Below are positions 32,260 through 41,709 of a stretch of DNA of 64,000 nucleotides, in pieces (within the stretch, counting starts at the first letter, position 1; each line of letters opens with the position of its first letter). The stretch is from positions 4,253 through 68,252 of the forward strand of contig NZ_JH597773.1 of assembly GCF_000243335.1 (NCBI RefSeq), given 5' to 3'. The notes under the pieces were generated by a model. It was not told the DNA's origin. It was given only the letters and a program-made list of their open reading frames with translations, and ran no database searches. This DNA comes from Leptonema illini DSM 21528. GTDB lineage: Bacteria; Spirochaetota; Leptospiria; Leptospirales; Leptonemataceae. A program made the position numbers and the translations under genes.

Positions 32260-33579
32260 ATGACTGCTTCGTATCTCGGCCCGCTCATGTTTCTCGGCCT
32301 GCTTGTTTTCTTATTCAGCGGTTATCCAGTTGCCTTTTCTCTTGCCGGCGTCGGGCTTCTATTCTCGATAATCGGTATGGCCGTCGGAGTCTTCGAGCCG
32401 GCGCTCTTTTATGCCCTGCCCGAGCGTATGTTCGGCATCATGGCCAATACGATTCTTCTGGCCGTTCCCTTCTTCATCTTTATGGGCACGATGCTTGAGA
32501 AGACGAAGATCGCCGAAGAGCTGCTGACCGGCATCGGCAAACTGTTCGGCCCGCTGCGTGGCGGTCTGGCCGTCGCCGTCGTTCTTGTAGGAACGCTGCT
32601 TGCCGCCGCCACCGGTGTCGTCGGCGCCTCGGTCGTTGCGATGGGCATGATCTCTCTGCCCGTCATGCTGCGCTACGGATACTCTAAAGAGCTTGCCACC
32701 GGCGTCATCATCGCTTCGGGCACGCTCGGTCAGATCATCCCGCCCAGCGTCGTTCTTGTGATTCTTGGCGATCAGATGGGCGTTTCTGTGGGCGAGCTCT
32801 TTGTAGGGGCCCTGGTCCCGGGTCTGATCGTAGCCGGTCTCTTTCTCGTCTATGTAATCGTTATCGCCATGGTCAAGCCCGAGCTCGCCCCTGCTCTGCC
32901 TGCTGAAGAGCGCCCTGCAAATCTCAAAGCGCTTCTTGCCGATGTTGCCCTCGCCCTGCTTCCGCCTCTGTTTTTGATTCTGCTTGTACTCGGCAGTATC
33001 TTCGCCGGTGTGGCCACGCCTACCGAGGCCGGCGCTCTTGGCGCTATGGGCGCTCTGACGCTGGCCGCCGTTCGCCGCAAGCTGACGAAAAAGGCCCTGT
33101 TTGATACGATGGAGGGCACGGCGAAGCTGACGATCATGGTCGTCTTTCTTCTGATCGGTTCAACCGTCTTTGCCCTTGTCTTTCGCGGTGTGGGCGGCGA
33201 CATCTGGATCGACGACTGGCTGCTCAATATTCCCGGCGGCAAATGGGGGCTTCTTACCGTCTCGATGCTTGTGATCTTCGTCCTGGGCTTCTTTATCGAC
33301 TTCTTCGAGATCGTATTCATCGTTGTGCCCATCCTGGCGCCCGCCGCTGTGCGACTGGGCATTGATCCGGTCTGGTTCGGCGTTTTGATCGGCATGAACC
33401 TGCAGACGTCGTTTCTGAGCCCGCCGTTTGGATTCTCGATCTTTTATCTGAAAGGCATCGCTCCTCCCGAGATCCGCACGGAGCATATCTACAGAGGCGT
33501 GGTCCCCTTTATCGCTCTGCAGCTCATCGCTCTTTTCATTCTGCTTGCCTTTCCCGAGTTTATGGGTCATGCTGAGTAG
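32260..33579 (+). CDS. dctM: TRAP transporter large permease DctM
   Basis: 439 residues and about 12 TM helices. Family motifs are FSGYPVAFSLAGVGLLF, LAVPFFIFMGTMLEKT, AATGVVGASVVAMGMISLP, ATGVIIASGTLGQIIPPSVVLVILGDQ and the C-terminal FGVLIGMNLQTSFLSPPFGFSIFYLKG. It forms the transport channel with DctQ and takes substrate from DctP. The three genes are in the usual P-Q-M order and form one operon. Confidence 0.95.
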   Translation: MTASYLGPLMFLGLLVFLFSGYPVAFSLAGVGLLFSIIGMAVGVFEPALFYALPERMFGIMANTILLAVPFFIFMGTMLEKTKIAEELLTGIGKLFGPLRGGLAVAVVLVGTLLAAATGVVGASVVAMGMISLPVMLRYGYSKELATGVIIASGTLGQIIPPSVVLVILGDQMGVSVGELFVGALVPGLIVAGLFLVYVIVIAMVKPELAPALPAEERPANLKALLADVALALLPPLFLILLVLGSIFAGVATPTEAGALGAMGALTLAAVRRKLTKKALFDTMEGTAKLTIMVVFLLIGSTVFALVFRGVGGDIWIDDWLLNIPGGKWGLLTVSMLVIFVLGFFIDFFEIVFIVVPILAPAAVRLGIDPVWFGVLIGMNLQTSFLSPPFGFSIFYLKGIAPPEIRTEHIYRGVVPFIALQLIALFILLAFPEFMGHAE

Positions 33580-33676
33580 CGAGCGGCGCGAATATTTTAG
33601 TTTTTTTATAATATGAATTTATATTAGAATTTGACGACATGGCCGCTCCGAAATAACCTACTCACAGGAACAGGCA

Positions 33677-35146
33677 ATGTCAGGAAAAACACCCATTACC
33701 GTAGCACACGGGGACGGCATCGGCCCCGAAATCATGGAATCGACGCTGCAGATCTTAACGGCTGCCGGCGCAGAGATCGCTCCGCACAGAATCGACATCG
33801 GCGAAAGCGTTTATAAAAGCGGCTTCACATCGGGCATCAAACCCGAGGCCTGGAACACGCTTCGCGAGACGGGCGTCTTTCTCAAAGCTCCGATCACGAC
33901 GCCGCAGGGCGGCGGATACAAATCGCTGAACGTATCGGTGCGCAAGACTCTCGGTCTTTTCGCCAACGTGCGTCCCTGCAAGGCGCTGCATCCCTACGTA
34001 AACACCAGGCATCCGAATATCGACCTTGTTATCATTCGCGAAAACGAAGAAGACCTCTATGCAGGCATCGAATACAGGCAGACGGGCGAGGCCTACGAAT
34101 GCCTTAAAGTAATCTCACGCCCCGGTTCAGAGCGCATCGTACGCTATGCCTTCGAGTATGCTCGTGCCTACGGCAAGAAAGAAGTCACCTGCATGGTGAA
34201 AGACAACATCATGAAGATGACCGACGGTCTCTTTCATTCTGTCTTTCAGGAAATCGGCGCCGAATATCCCGACATCCAGAAGAAGTCGCAGATCATCGAC
34301 ATCGGCTCCGCTCTTCTTGCCGACCGCCCCGAGAACTACGAGGTCGTCGTCACGCTGAACCTCTACGGCGATATTATATCTGACATTGTAGCGCAGATCG
34401 CCGGATCGGTCGGTCTTTTCGGATCGGCTAACGTCGGTATGAACGCCGCCATGTTCGAGGCCATTCATGGATCGGCTCCCGATATCGCCGGCAAAGGCAT
34501 CGCCAACCCGTCCGGATTGCTCAATGCAGCCGTCATGATGCTCGTTCATATCGGTCAGCCGAAGATTGCGGCGAAGATCCGCAACGGATGGCTGGCCACG
34601 CTTGAAGACGGCATTCATACAGACGACATCTATAAAGAGGGCCTCAGCAAGCAGAAGGTCGGAACGGCCGATTTCACGAAGGCAGTCATCGAGCATCTCG
34701 GACGCACTCCCGAGCACTTCGAACCCGTCGCCTATGGTGAGAATGCGAAGATCAATATCCCGGCCTACAAGCGTCGCACTTACAAGAAAGAGATGGTAGG
34801 CGTCGATCTCTACGTCGACGACACGGCACATACGGCTGAAGAGATCGGTAAGAAGCTCGAAGCGCTGGCCGGTCCTGAATTCCAGCTCAACGTCATCACG
34901 AACAGAGGCGTGAAGGTGTATCCGGGCGGATACCCTGAGACCTTCTGCTCGGATCACTGGCGTGTGCGCTTTATCGATAAAAAGGCCGAAAGCAAAGACG
35001 ACGGCCTGAAACTTGTGCCCGTCAATTACGAAAGCATCATGGCGCTTCAGAAGCGCTTAGCAGATGCAGGCTTTGACGTAATCAAGGTGGAAAACCTCTA
35101 TACCTACGATGGAGCTCTTGGCTTTACCCTCGCCCAGGGCGAATGA
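33677..35146 (+). CDS. icd: NADP-type isocitrate dehydrogenase
   Basis: 489 residues, oxidising isocitrate to 2-oxoglutarate in the TCA cycle. The isocitrate/isopropylmalate dehydrogenase fold is seen in ITVAHGDGIGPEIM, SLNVSVRKTLGLFANVRPCK, RENEEDLYAGIEYRQT, NLYGDIISDI and EAIHGSAPDIAGKGIANPSG. A C-terminal domain of about 150 residues beyond the core (from KINIPAYKRRTYKKEM) matches the long-form enzymes of Thermus and Rickettsia type. It is next to a 2-keto-acid-type TRAP transporter. A strong terminator follows. Confidence 0.93.
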   Translation: MSGKTPITVAHGDGIGPEIMESTLQILTAAGAEIAPHRIDIGESVYKSGFTSGIKPEAWNTLRETGVFLKAPITTPQGGGYKSLNVSVRKTLGLFANVRPCKALHPYVNTRHPNIDLVIIRENEEDLYAGIEYRQTGEAYECLKVISRPGSERIVRYAFEYARAYGKKEVTCMVKDNIMKMTDGLFHSVFQEIGAEYPDIQKKSQIIDIGSALLADRPENYEVVVTLNLYGDIISDIVAQIAGSVGLFGSANVGMNAAMFEAIHGSAPDIAGKGIANPSGLLNAAVMMLVHIGQPKIAAKIRNGWLATLEDGIHTDDIYKEGLSKQKVGTADFTKAVIEHLGRTPEHFEPVAYGENAKINIPAYKRRTYKKEMVGVDLYVDDTAHTAEEIGKKLEALAGPEFQLNVITNRGVKVYPGGYPETFCSDHWRVRFIDKKAESKDDGLKLVPVNYESIMALQKRLADAGFDVIKVENLYTYDGALGFTLAQGE

Positions 35147-35158
35147 TTCTCCAGATGA

Positions 35159-35184
35159 GACCGCTTCGGCGGTCTTTTTTTTTC
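35159..35184 (+). terminator. Rho-independent terminator after icd
   Basis: Stem GACCGC-TTCG-GCGGTC with a stable UUCG tetraloop, followed by nine T. Confidence 0.9.
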
Positions 35185-35297
35185 CTCTGACACCTGCTTT
35201 GCCTCCTGAAGCGAGCGGCGCTGCCTGAGATATATTTTCAGTCTCAACTGATTCAGTCCTTAGACTCGATAACAACTGCCTCGACTGTGAATTTTGC

Positions 35298-35326
35298 TTG
35301 ACCATATATTCAAGATTCTTTACTAT
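35298..35326 (+). promoter_or_regulatory. Candidate sigma-70 promoter for the SQR gene
   Basis: TTGACC (35298-35303), a 17-bp spacer and TACTAT (35321-35326), 63 bp before the start codon. A strong ribosome-binding site GGGAGGAG lies 6 bp before the ATG. Confidence 0.55.
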
Positions 35327-35388
35327 TACAGCACATACCAGATACACATACCCGGTATAAGTTTTTTATCGCCAGGGAGGAGATTGTC

Positions 35389-36849
35389 ATGGCAAGAATC
35401 GTAATCATGGGCGGAGGGGTTTCGGGCCATACGGCAGCGACTCTTCTGAAACGCTATGTGGGGAAGAAACACGAAGTCGTCGTCGTTACGCCCAACTCAA
35501 AGTGGAACTGGATTCCTTCAAACGTATGGGTCGGCGTGGGTGTGATGAAGCCCGAAGACGTGACCTTTGAACTGGCCCCCGTCTACAAGAAGGCCGGTAT
35601 CGTCTACAAACAGGCAAAGGCCGTCAGCGTTCATCCGGAGGGCGACGCACAGGAAACGCAGCCCTTCATCACGATCGAATCGACGGCTCCGGAAAGCGCA
35701 GGTCAGAGCGAGCGACTTACTTACGATTTTCTTGTGAACGCCACAGGACCGAAACTGAACTTCGGCGCCACTCCGGGACTGGGCCCCGATCAGGGAAACA
35801 GCCTTTCTATCTGCACGTTCAGCCACGCCGCCGAGGCCGCCGAGCATTTCAAGCAGGCCATCGAACGCATGAAAAAAGGCGAACAGCTGAACTTCGTCAT
35901 CGGCACCGGTCACGGAATGTGTACCTGCCAGGGCGCTGCCTTCGAATATATCTTTAACATTGAATTCGAGCTGCGTCGTTATGGCGTGCGTGATAAGGCC
36001 AATCTGGTCTGGATCTCGAACGAATACGAGCTCGGCGACTTCGGCGTCGGCGGTATGTCCATCCGTCGCGGCGGATACGTCACTTCCGGAAAGATCTTCG
36101 CCGAGTCTTTCTATACCGAGAAAGGCATTCAGTGGATCACTCGAGCCCATGTGAACAAGGTCGAGAAGGATCGCATCTACTATGAAACGTTAAGCGGCGA
36201 GCAGAAGTTTATCAAAAGCGATTTCACGATGCTCATTCCGCCCTTTGCCGGCGTCGGCCTCAAGGCCTTCGACAAAACGGGAGCCGATATTACGGGAACG
36301 ATGTTCGCGCCGAACGGCATGATGCGCGTCGATGCGGATTATACGGCTCGCCCGTACGAAGAATGGTCGCCTGAAGACTGGCCGAAGACATACCAGTCGC
36401 CGCATTTCAAGAACATCTTCGCCATCGGCATCGCCTTCGCGCCTCCTCATCCGATTTCAAAACCGATGAGCAGCCCGAACGGAACGCCGATCAATCCCAC
36501 TCCTCCGCGTACGGGTATGCCGTCGGCCATCATGGGCAAGGCCGTCGCTCGCAGCATCGCCGAGATGCTGCGCAAGGGCAACGACGTTCCGAAGCATACG
36601 GCTTCAATGGCAGAGCTTGGAGCGGCCTGTGTGGCCTCGGCCGGTAAGAACTTCTTCAGCGGAAGCGCCGTCGCCATGACGATGTATCCGATCGTGCCCG
36701 ACTATCGCAAGTACAAGAAATTCGGCCGATCGCTGACGCATACGACGGGCGAGGTCGGACTGGCCGGGCACTGGATCAAGCATCTGTTGCATACGATGTT
36801 CATCTACAAGGCGAAGGTGAAGCCCTTCTGGTGGACGATTCCGGAATAA
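35389..36849 (+). CDS. sqr: Sulfide:quinone oxidoreductase-type FAD enzyme
   Basis: 486 residues. It has the two-dinucleotide-binding-domain flavoprotein fold: IVIMGGGVSGHTAATLLK (residues 4-21), LTYDFLVNATGPKLNF, FVIGTGHGMCTCQGAAFEYIFN and FAIGIAFAPPHP near the C-terminal FAD site. The C-terminal amphipathic segment and WWTIPE ending suit monotopic membrane attachment. Cysteines C177/C179 in HGMCTCQG and C419 in LGAACVASAG are candidate redox residues. SQRs oxidise sulfide and pass electrons to the quinone pool; a subtype cannot be assigned. A 62-residue membrane protein follows. Confidence 0.85.
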   Translation: MARIVIMGGGVSGHTAATLLKRYVGKKHEVVVVTPNSKWNWIPSNVWVGVGVMKPEDVTFELAPVYKKAGIVYKQAKAVSVHPEGDAQETQPFITIESTAPESAGQSERLTYDFLVNATGPKLNFGATPGLGPDQGNSLSICTFSHAAEAAEHFKQAIERMKKGEQLNFVIGTGHGMCTCQGAAFEYIFNIEFELRRYGVRDKANLVWISNEYELGDFGVGGMSIRRGGYVTSGKIFAESFYTEKGIQWITRAHVNKVEKDRIYYETLSGEQKFIKSDFTMLIPPFAGVGLKAFDKTGADITGTMFAPNGMMRVDADYTARPYEEWSPEDWPKTYQSPHFKNIFAIGIAFAPPHPISKPMSSPNGTPINPTPPRTGMPSAIMGKAVARSIAEMLRKGNDVPKHTASMAELGAACVASAGKNFFSGSAVAMTMYPIVPDYRKYKKFGRSLTHTTGEVGLAGHWIKHLLHTMFIYKAKVKPFWWTIPE

Positions 36850-36969
36850 TCGACCCGGAGTATTCAGGAGAGTCAGTGCAGCGAGCCTGAGTCCGTTGCA
36901 CGTCTTTTAAGATTCATAACCGTCGACGCTGCGTCTCTGCGGCGTCGCAACCGATCAAGGAGCAGTATC

Positions 36970-37158
36970 ATGTCAGAACCTACAGAGTTTATCCCGAAGT
37001 CCGAGAAAGACATCGTGAACGCCTACACACAGGGATCGTTCACGACCATCCCATCAGAGAAGGTCGTTTTTCTAAGACGATTCTTTCCGTGGCAGCTTTT
37101 CAGATTCCTCATGATCAACATCCGCATGACGATCATGATCCTGAAAAGTCATAAGTAA
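36970..37158 (+). CDS. Small membrane-associated protein downstream of SQR
   Basis: 62 residues, preceded by AAGGAGC. It reads EFIPKSEKDIVNAYTQGSFTTIP, then a hydrophobic/basic C-terminal helix LRRFFPWQLFRFLMINIRMTIMIL. It is the last gene before a strong terminator. Its place 120 bp after SQR suggests an accessory or anchoring role, but it is not recognised. Confidence 0.6.
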   Translation: MSEPTEFIPKSEKDIVNAYTQGSFTTIPSEKVVFLRRFFPWQLFRFLMINIRMTIMILKSHK

Positions 37159-37229
37159 CGGCCTGCTCTCAACGCCTCAGTTGAGAGCAACCTGTCACCT
37201 CTATTACTTTCAAGAGTCTCGCAACCCCT

Positions 37230-37257
37230 CAAGCGCCCGCCCGGGCGTTTTTTTTTG
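37230..37257 (+). terminator. Rho-independent terminator
   Basis: GC-rich stem CGCCCG/CGGGCG in AAGCGCCCGCCCGGGCG followed by nine T, after the small SQR-linked gene. Confidence 0.85.
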
Positions 37258-37322
37258 GCCGGATACTCTTCGTACGCTGAAATAGGACAGCTCCTGTCAT
37301 ACAGAGGCGCTACAATAGGCTC

Positions 37323-38315
37323 ATGAACAAGCAAGAAAAAACCCAGGCCGATCCGGCTGAGCGACATGACGAGCCGAAGGCAGTGCGAAAAAAGCCGGGC
37401 AGCCTGAGCGGCAAGGTTGCCGTCGTTGCCGGAGCGACTCGCGGCGCAGGCCGCGGCATTGCCCGGGCCCTTGGCGAGCTGGGGGCGACCGTTTATTGCA
37501 CCGGTCGCTCATCGGGAAAAGCGCGGTCAGATATGAACAGGCCCGAAACGATCGAAGAAACGGCTGCGTTGGTGACGGCAGCCGGGGGGCATGGCATCGC
37601 CCTTCGCGTCGATCACAGCGTTCGGGCCGAGGTGGAGGATCTTGCACGCACCGTAGAGGCACAATCCGGTCGCATCAACCTTCTGGTAAACGACATCTGG
37701 GGCGGAGACGATCTCATCGACTGGAGTATTCCCTTCTATGAATCTGATGTCGATAGAGGCCTGAGCGCCATGCATCGCTCCATCGATACGCATCTCATTA
37801 CTTCGCGCGCCTTTACGCCGATGATGGTGCGGCAGGGACACGGACGCATCATCGAAATCACCGACGGCACCGATTACAGCTATCGCGGCAACGTCTACTA
37901 CAGCATGATCAAGACGACGATCATCCACATGGCCTTCGCCCTGGATGCGGCGCTCATGGAAAAAGGTATTCGCGCATTGCCGGTCACGCCAGGCTTCTTG
38001 CGATCAGAGTGGATGCTTGACAATTTCGGCGTAACCGAGACGAACTGGAGGGATGGTGTGAAAAAAGAACCGCATTTCATCGCCTCTGAGACGCCTCTTT
38101 TCGTCGGTCGCGCAATCGCCGCACTGGCCGCCGAGCCCGACTGGAGTCCTTACACAGGCCGGGCCTGGGCGTCATGGACGTTATCTGACGTCTTTGATAT
38201 CACGGACGCCGATGGTGAATGGCCGCACTGGGGGCGCTATTACGAGAAGACGTTCGCCAAGCAGATCGGTGTAGCAACGACGGACGGAGCAAAACCGCCG
38301 GCCACACCTCCATAG
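37323..38315 (+). CDS. Short-chain dehydrogenase/reductase
   Basis: 330 residues. A charged ~28-residue N-terminal extension precedes the Rossmann domain: VAVVAGATRGAGRGIARALGELG (TGxxxGxG equivalent GATRGAGRG). LLVNDIWGGDD replaces the usual NNAG. The catalytic Tyr/Lys are in YYSMIK (Tyr180-Lys184 region), with the Ser region TDGTDYSY before it. The enzyme should reduce or oxidise a carbonyl or alcohol with NADP(H); substrate unknown. It is convergent with fliF. Confidence 0.85.
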   Translation: MNKQEKTQADPAERHDEPKAVRKKPGSLSGKVAVVAGATRGAGRGIARALGELGATVYCTGRSSGKARSDMNRPETIEETAALVTAAGGHGIALRVDHSVRAEVEDLARTVEAQSGRINLLVNDIWGGDDLIDWSIPFYESDVDRGLSAMHRSIDTHLITSRAFTPMMVRQGHGRIIEITDGTDYSYRGNVYYSMIKTTIIHMAFALDAALMEKGIRALPVTPGFLRSEWMLDNFGVTETNWRDGVKKEPHFIASETPLFVGRAIAALAAEPDWSPYTGRAWASWTLSDVFDITDADGEWPHWGRYYEKTFAKQIGVATTDGAKPPATPP

Positions 38316-38420
38316 AACATGTCGAAAAACAAGAAAGAGGCCGTAGCCCCTTTCTCTCGCGAATTGCCTTTGCATTTTTAGCTTTCGCCTTTTTGATTTC
38401 GCCTCTATATTACTGGAGGC

Positions 38421-40109
38421 TTATTCTTCGTTCAGCCAGGTGCGTAGCAGTTTCGCCACTTCATCGGGCTTCTCGCGCGCCAGTGTGATGGCATTCTCAA
38501 GCATCTCACGACGGGCTTTTTCGTCCACAGAGAGCTCGACCTCGGCGGCGCCTTCATCGGCTACACGCAGAGCTGCCTCACGCATCAGCTGCTGTTGAGC
38601 GGCCAGTTCTTCTTCACGCAGTCGGCGACGTCGTGCGATCTCGTTCTTGATCGCTCTATACAGGAAGTACAGCAGCAGGAAGCCGACAAGGGCGGCCGCT
38701 GAGACGACAAGCAGACGCTGGATCATCAGCTTCTGGCGCAGATCGGCATCTTCGGCCTCGAACTGCGCCGTACGATCCTTCTGCATGTGCTCGACGGCGA
38801 TCTGGTCTCCCCGTGATCCCTTATAGAGCATCGATGCCTTGAGAAGCTTCTCGAGTTTCTTCAGCTCTTCTTCACTCGGAGCCTTATACTCGCGCTCCCA
38901 TCCCGATCCGTCTTCTTTCGGTCCTTTACGGATCCAGATGCCGTCGACCATGATGGCGACGGAGCGTGCCTGCTCTTCCCAGGGCTGACGGATGATGTCT
39001 TTGTCGATACGGTTGTAGTCATGGTTTACGATACGGTCGTTGTTTCCGTATTCCGAACGTTGATAGTCGAGATCCTGATATCCAGGCGGAAGCTGTTGCT
39101 CCGTCCCCGTCGGCCCGCCGGGCGTGAAGCCGTTGCCGCGAAAGCGCTCCTGGCGGTTGTTCTCCGAAACGACAAGTGTTCCGTTTGGCATCAGCTCGCG
39201 ATCTGGATAAGGCGTTTCGGGGTTCTCCGGAGTTGCCTCTACGGGAGTTACAAGATGCTGCTTCTCGGTGACTTCATCCCAGTTCACTTTAAGGGCGACT
39301 CTCAGGATTGAAATGCGATCCTCGCTGTAAAAATCATGCAGCGAGCTCTTGATCTCACCGGCCCATTTGCGACGCTCTTTCTCTTCGAACTCTTTCTTGC
39401 GGTCGACAAGATCGAGACGTCGCTGCGCCTCGTCGATCTCGTCGGGTTCGACGAATTCGTTGCCGTAGTTGTCGGTGATCGAGATGTCTTCGCGCTTCAG
39501 ATTCGGAACAGAACGATAGATGAGGTTCTTGATGCCCATCACCTGCTTGCGCGTTACCTTCTCCACTCCGGGCTTCAGCGTGAGCACAACAGACGCCTTT
39601 ACGGGCTCTTCATCGGTCAGGAAGTTATTCCGCTGGGGGATGGCGAGCTCCACCTGCGCCTTCTTTACATAGTCAAGGCTCATAAGCATCTGTTCGAGCG
39701 AGCCTTTGATGGCGCGATGCAGCTTCACGTCCTTGTCGAAGGTCGTCTCATCCCATCTCGACATATTAAAAAGCTGCCAGCCTTCGACTCCGGCCGGAAT
39801 CAGGTTATCCTGGGCAAGACGGGTTACGATCTCCTGGCGTTGCAGCCCGTTCACGTAGATGGCTGACGTTCCGCTGCCCGAGTATTCATAACCGCCTGCA
39901 TCCAGGAACTTCGTGATCGCAGAATAATCCGATGCAGTCAGGTCTCCGTAAAGGAGTTCCTGTGCCGGCTTCTTAGAATAGCCGGCCATCAGGGCAAAGG
40001 CCACGATCACGACGCCAAGCAGAGCACCGACGATGATCTTCTTTGTATTATCCAGCCCACCCCAGAAATCCGTTATCTTACTCAGAAGATTGCTCAATGC
40101 CTCTGGCAT
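38421..40109 (-). CDS. fliF: Flagellar MS-ring protein FliF
   Basis: 562 residues, normal length. FliF forms the membrane MS ring of the flagellar basal body. TM1 is at ~22-42 (IIVGALLGVVIVAFALMAGY), the secretin/RBM domains follow (YVKKAQVELAIPQRNNFLTDEEPVKASVVL), TM2 is at ~440-462 (LLVVSAAALVGFLLLYFLY), and the C-terminal KPDEVAKLLRTWLNEE is the FliG-binding tail. It is the last gene of flgB-flgC-fliE-fliF; fliG does not follow, so the usual operon is split here. Confidence 0.97.
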   Translation of the reverse strand: MPEALSNLLSKITDFWGGLDNTKKIIVGALLGVVIVAFALMAGYSKKPAQELLYGDLTASDYSAITKFLDAGGYEYSGSGTSAIYVNGLQRQEIVTRLAQDNLIPAGVEGWQLFNMSRWDETTFDKDVKLHRAIKGSLEQMLMSLDYVKKAQVELAIPQRNNFLTDEEPVKASVVLTLKPGVEKVTRKQVMGIKNLIYRSVPNLKREDISITDNYGNEFVEPDEIDEAQRRLDLVDRKKEFEEKERRKWAGEIKSSLHDFYSEDRISILRVALKVNWDEVTEKQHLVTPVEATPENPETPYPDRELMPNGTLVVSENNRQERFRGNGFTPGGPTGTEQQLPPGYQDLDYQRSEYGNNDRIVNHDYNRIDKDIIRQPWEEQARSVAIMVDGIWIRKGPKEDGSGWEREYKAPSEEELKKLEKLLKASMLYKGSRGDQIAVEHMQKDRTAQFEAEDADLRQKLMIQRLLVVSAAALVGFLLLYFLYRAIKNEIARRRRLREEELAAQQQLMREAALRVADEGAAEVELSVDEKARREMLENAITLAREKPDEVAKLLRTWLNEE

Positions 40110-40163
40110 ACGTTCCTCCCGGCTTCCGCCACTGTTTCCCGCCTTCCGCTTCCTGTGTTGATG

Positions 40164-40184
40164 AACCCGTTTCTGGAACGGGTT
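40164..40184 (-). promoter_or_regulatory. Hairpin in the fliE-fliF gap
   Basis: A perfect 8-bp stem AACCCGTT/AACGGGTT with a 5-base loop in the 195-bp gap between fliE and fliF. There is no T tract, so it is not a classical terminator; it may affect transcript stability or fliF expression. Confidence 0.4.
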
Positions 40185-40304
40185 CTAAGGCGACATCGCT
40201 ATTATTATGTCGCTTCGGAGAAGTACAGAATTTTTTCTGCACTTCATCCGCTTTTTTCTGTTTTTTTAGCGTCAGGACTTAACGGCTGTACAGCGACTCA
40301 GGCG

Positions 40305-40673
40305 TTATCTCGGATTTGTTAACTCGCGGAAGGTGCGCACGGCGCCGTCTGCGATCGTTTTCGTGAGGTTCAGAGCGAATCGGGCCTTCTGGCTTGCGAT
40401 GATGACCTCATGCGCTTCGACGGAATCGGGATCATAGATGGCCTTCGTCGTCAGATCCTCTGACTTCTTCGAAAGGCCTTCGACGTTGCCCAGCGCCTCG
40501 TTCAGGGCCTGCGCGAAGGTCGTCGTCATGTGCTCGGGATCTTTCGGAGCGCTGCCGATCTGCATATGACGCTCATCAAGCGTGCTCAGCTTGAGCGGGT
40601 TGGCCGTCGTCGATCCGAGCGGCTTCGGCATGCCCGAAGAAAATCCTACACCTGTTGTCGTGAATACGTTCAT
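40305..40673 (-). CDS. fliE: Flagellar hook-basal body protein FliE
   Basis: 122 residues. The C-terminal half has the FliE pattern: FAQALNEALGNVEGLSKKSEDLTTKAIYDPDSVEAHEVIIASQKARFALNLTKTIADGAVRTFRELTN. FliE connects the MS ring to the proximal rod. It lies between flgC and fliF in the conserved order. Confidence 0.95.
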   Translation of the reverse strand: MNVFTTTGVGFSSGMPKPLGSTTANPLKLSTLDERHMQIGSAPKDPEHMTTTFAQALNEALGNVEGLSKKSEDLTTKAIYDPDSVEAHEVIIASQKARFALNLTKTIADGAVRTFRELTNPR

Positions 40674-40739
40674 GTCGTTAACTCCTATTTTCTCTTTTTT
40701 CTATGTTATTGATTGGTGCTGTTATCTTTATAGCGCCCG

Positions 40740-41204
40740 TTATGCCATGCGGCCGATCTCAAGCGTCTTCATGAACATCTGTCGGGCTCCCTGGATAACC
40801 TGAGAGTTGGCCTCGTAGGATCGCGAGGCGGCGATCATATCGGTCATCTCTTCGACGATGTTGACGTTCGGCATCTCGACGTAGCCCTGCTTCGGGCCGA
40901 TCTTGATGGCGTCCGGATGCCCGGGATCAAAGACAAGCCTTAAGGGCCGCATGTCCTTTTCAATCTTCTCGACCTTCACGCCCCGCCCCATGCCCGTTTC
41001 AAGACCGTTGGGATAGACGGGCGAGCGCCAGACGTTGCGCAGATTGATCGGTGTCATGACGACGCGATCGCGACGGAAAGGACCGTCGCCGTGAGCATTC
41101 CGCGTCGTGTTGATATTGGCGATGTTATTCGAGATAACGTCGAGCTTCAGGCGCTGGGCCGACAGGCCGCTGGCCGCAATATTCATCGTTGAAAACATTC
41201 CCAT
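40740..41204 (-). CDS. flgC: Flagellar proximal rod protein FlgC
   Basis: 154 residues. It opens with MFSTMNIAASGLSAQRLKLDVISNNIANINTTR, the rod-protein N-terminal signature, and ends with YVEMPNVNIVEEMTDMIAASRSYEANSQVI, the paired C-terminal motif. It forms the proximal rod with FlgB and FlgF. The gene starts 16 bp after flgB. Confidence 0.97.
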   Translation of the reverse strand: MGMFSTMNIAASGLSAQRLKLDVISNNIANINTTRNAHGDGPFRRDRVVMTPINLRNVWRSPVYPNGLETGMGRGVKVEKIEKDMRPLRLVFDPGHPDAIKIGPKQGYVEMPNVNIVEEMTDMIAASRSYEANSQVIQGARQMFMKTLEIGRMA

Positions 41205-41220
41205 ACTCTACCTCTCAGCG

Positions 41221-41640
41221 TCAGGCCATGCGGATGAAGCCGTTCCACTCCGAAAATTTTCCCGAGATGCGGTCGGCGATCAGGCTGAAATGCAGCTGAT
41301 TGCGCACCATCTTCATGACCTCGTCTTCGATATCGACGTTGTTGCCGTCGTTGCGCATCGTGGAATTGTAATCCGTATGCACGACAGGCCGCACGTCATC
41401 GATGCGACGGGGCTGCCGGCGAGCGATGTGACCCGGCTGCGTCGTCTGAAGGGGCTCGTCCTCTTTTACGGAACGCTGTGACTCAATGGCCCTCTTCAAC
41501 TCCGCCTCAAAGGCGACTTCGGAGCGCTTGAAGCCCGGAACATCGACATTGGCAATATTATTCGCGATGACATCCCGGCGTTTGACCGAGGCATCGAGGC
41601 TCATTTCGAGCAATTTGAGGTTTTGAAATCCGCCTAACAT
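41221..41640 (-). CDS. flgB: Flagellar proximal rod protein FlgB
   Basis: 139 residues. The N-terminus LEMSLDASVKRRDVIANNIANVDVPGFKRSEVAFEAEL is the FlgB/rod signature, and NVDIEDEVMKMVRNQLHFSLIADRISGKF closes the rod coiled coil. It is the first gene of the flgB-flgC-fliE-fliF operon. Confidence 0.97.
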   Translation of the reverse strand: MLGGFQNLKLLEMSLDASVKRRDVIANNIANVDVPGFKRSEVAFEAELKRAIESQRSVKEDEPLQTTQPGHIARRQPRRIDDVRPVVHTDYNSTMRNDGNNVDIEDEVMKMVRNQLHFSLIADRISGKFSEWNGFIRMA

Positions 41641-41709
41641 TCCATTCTTCGTATCGGCCGTTTTTGAAAAAGGATTGATGATAATTTCCCCGGGAGAAAC
41701 TGTACGTTC

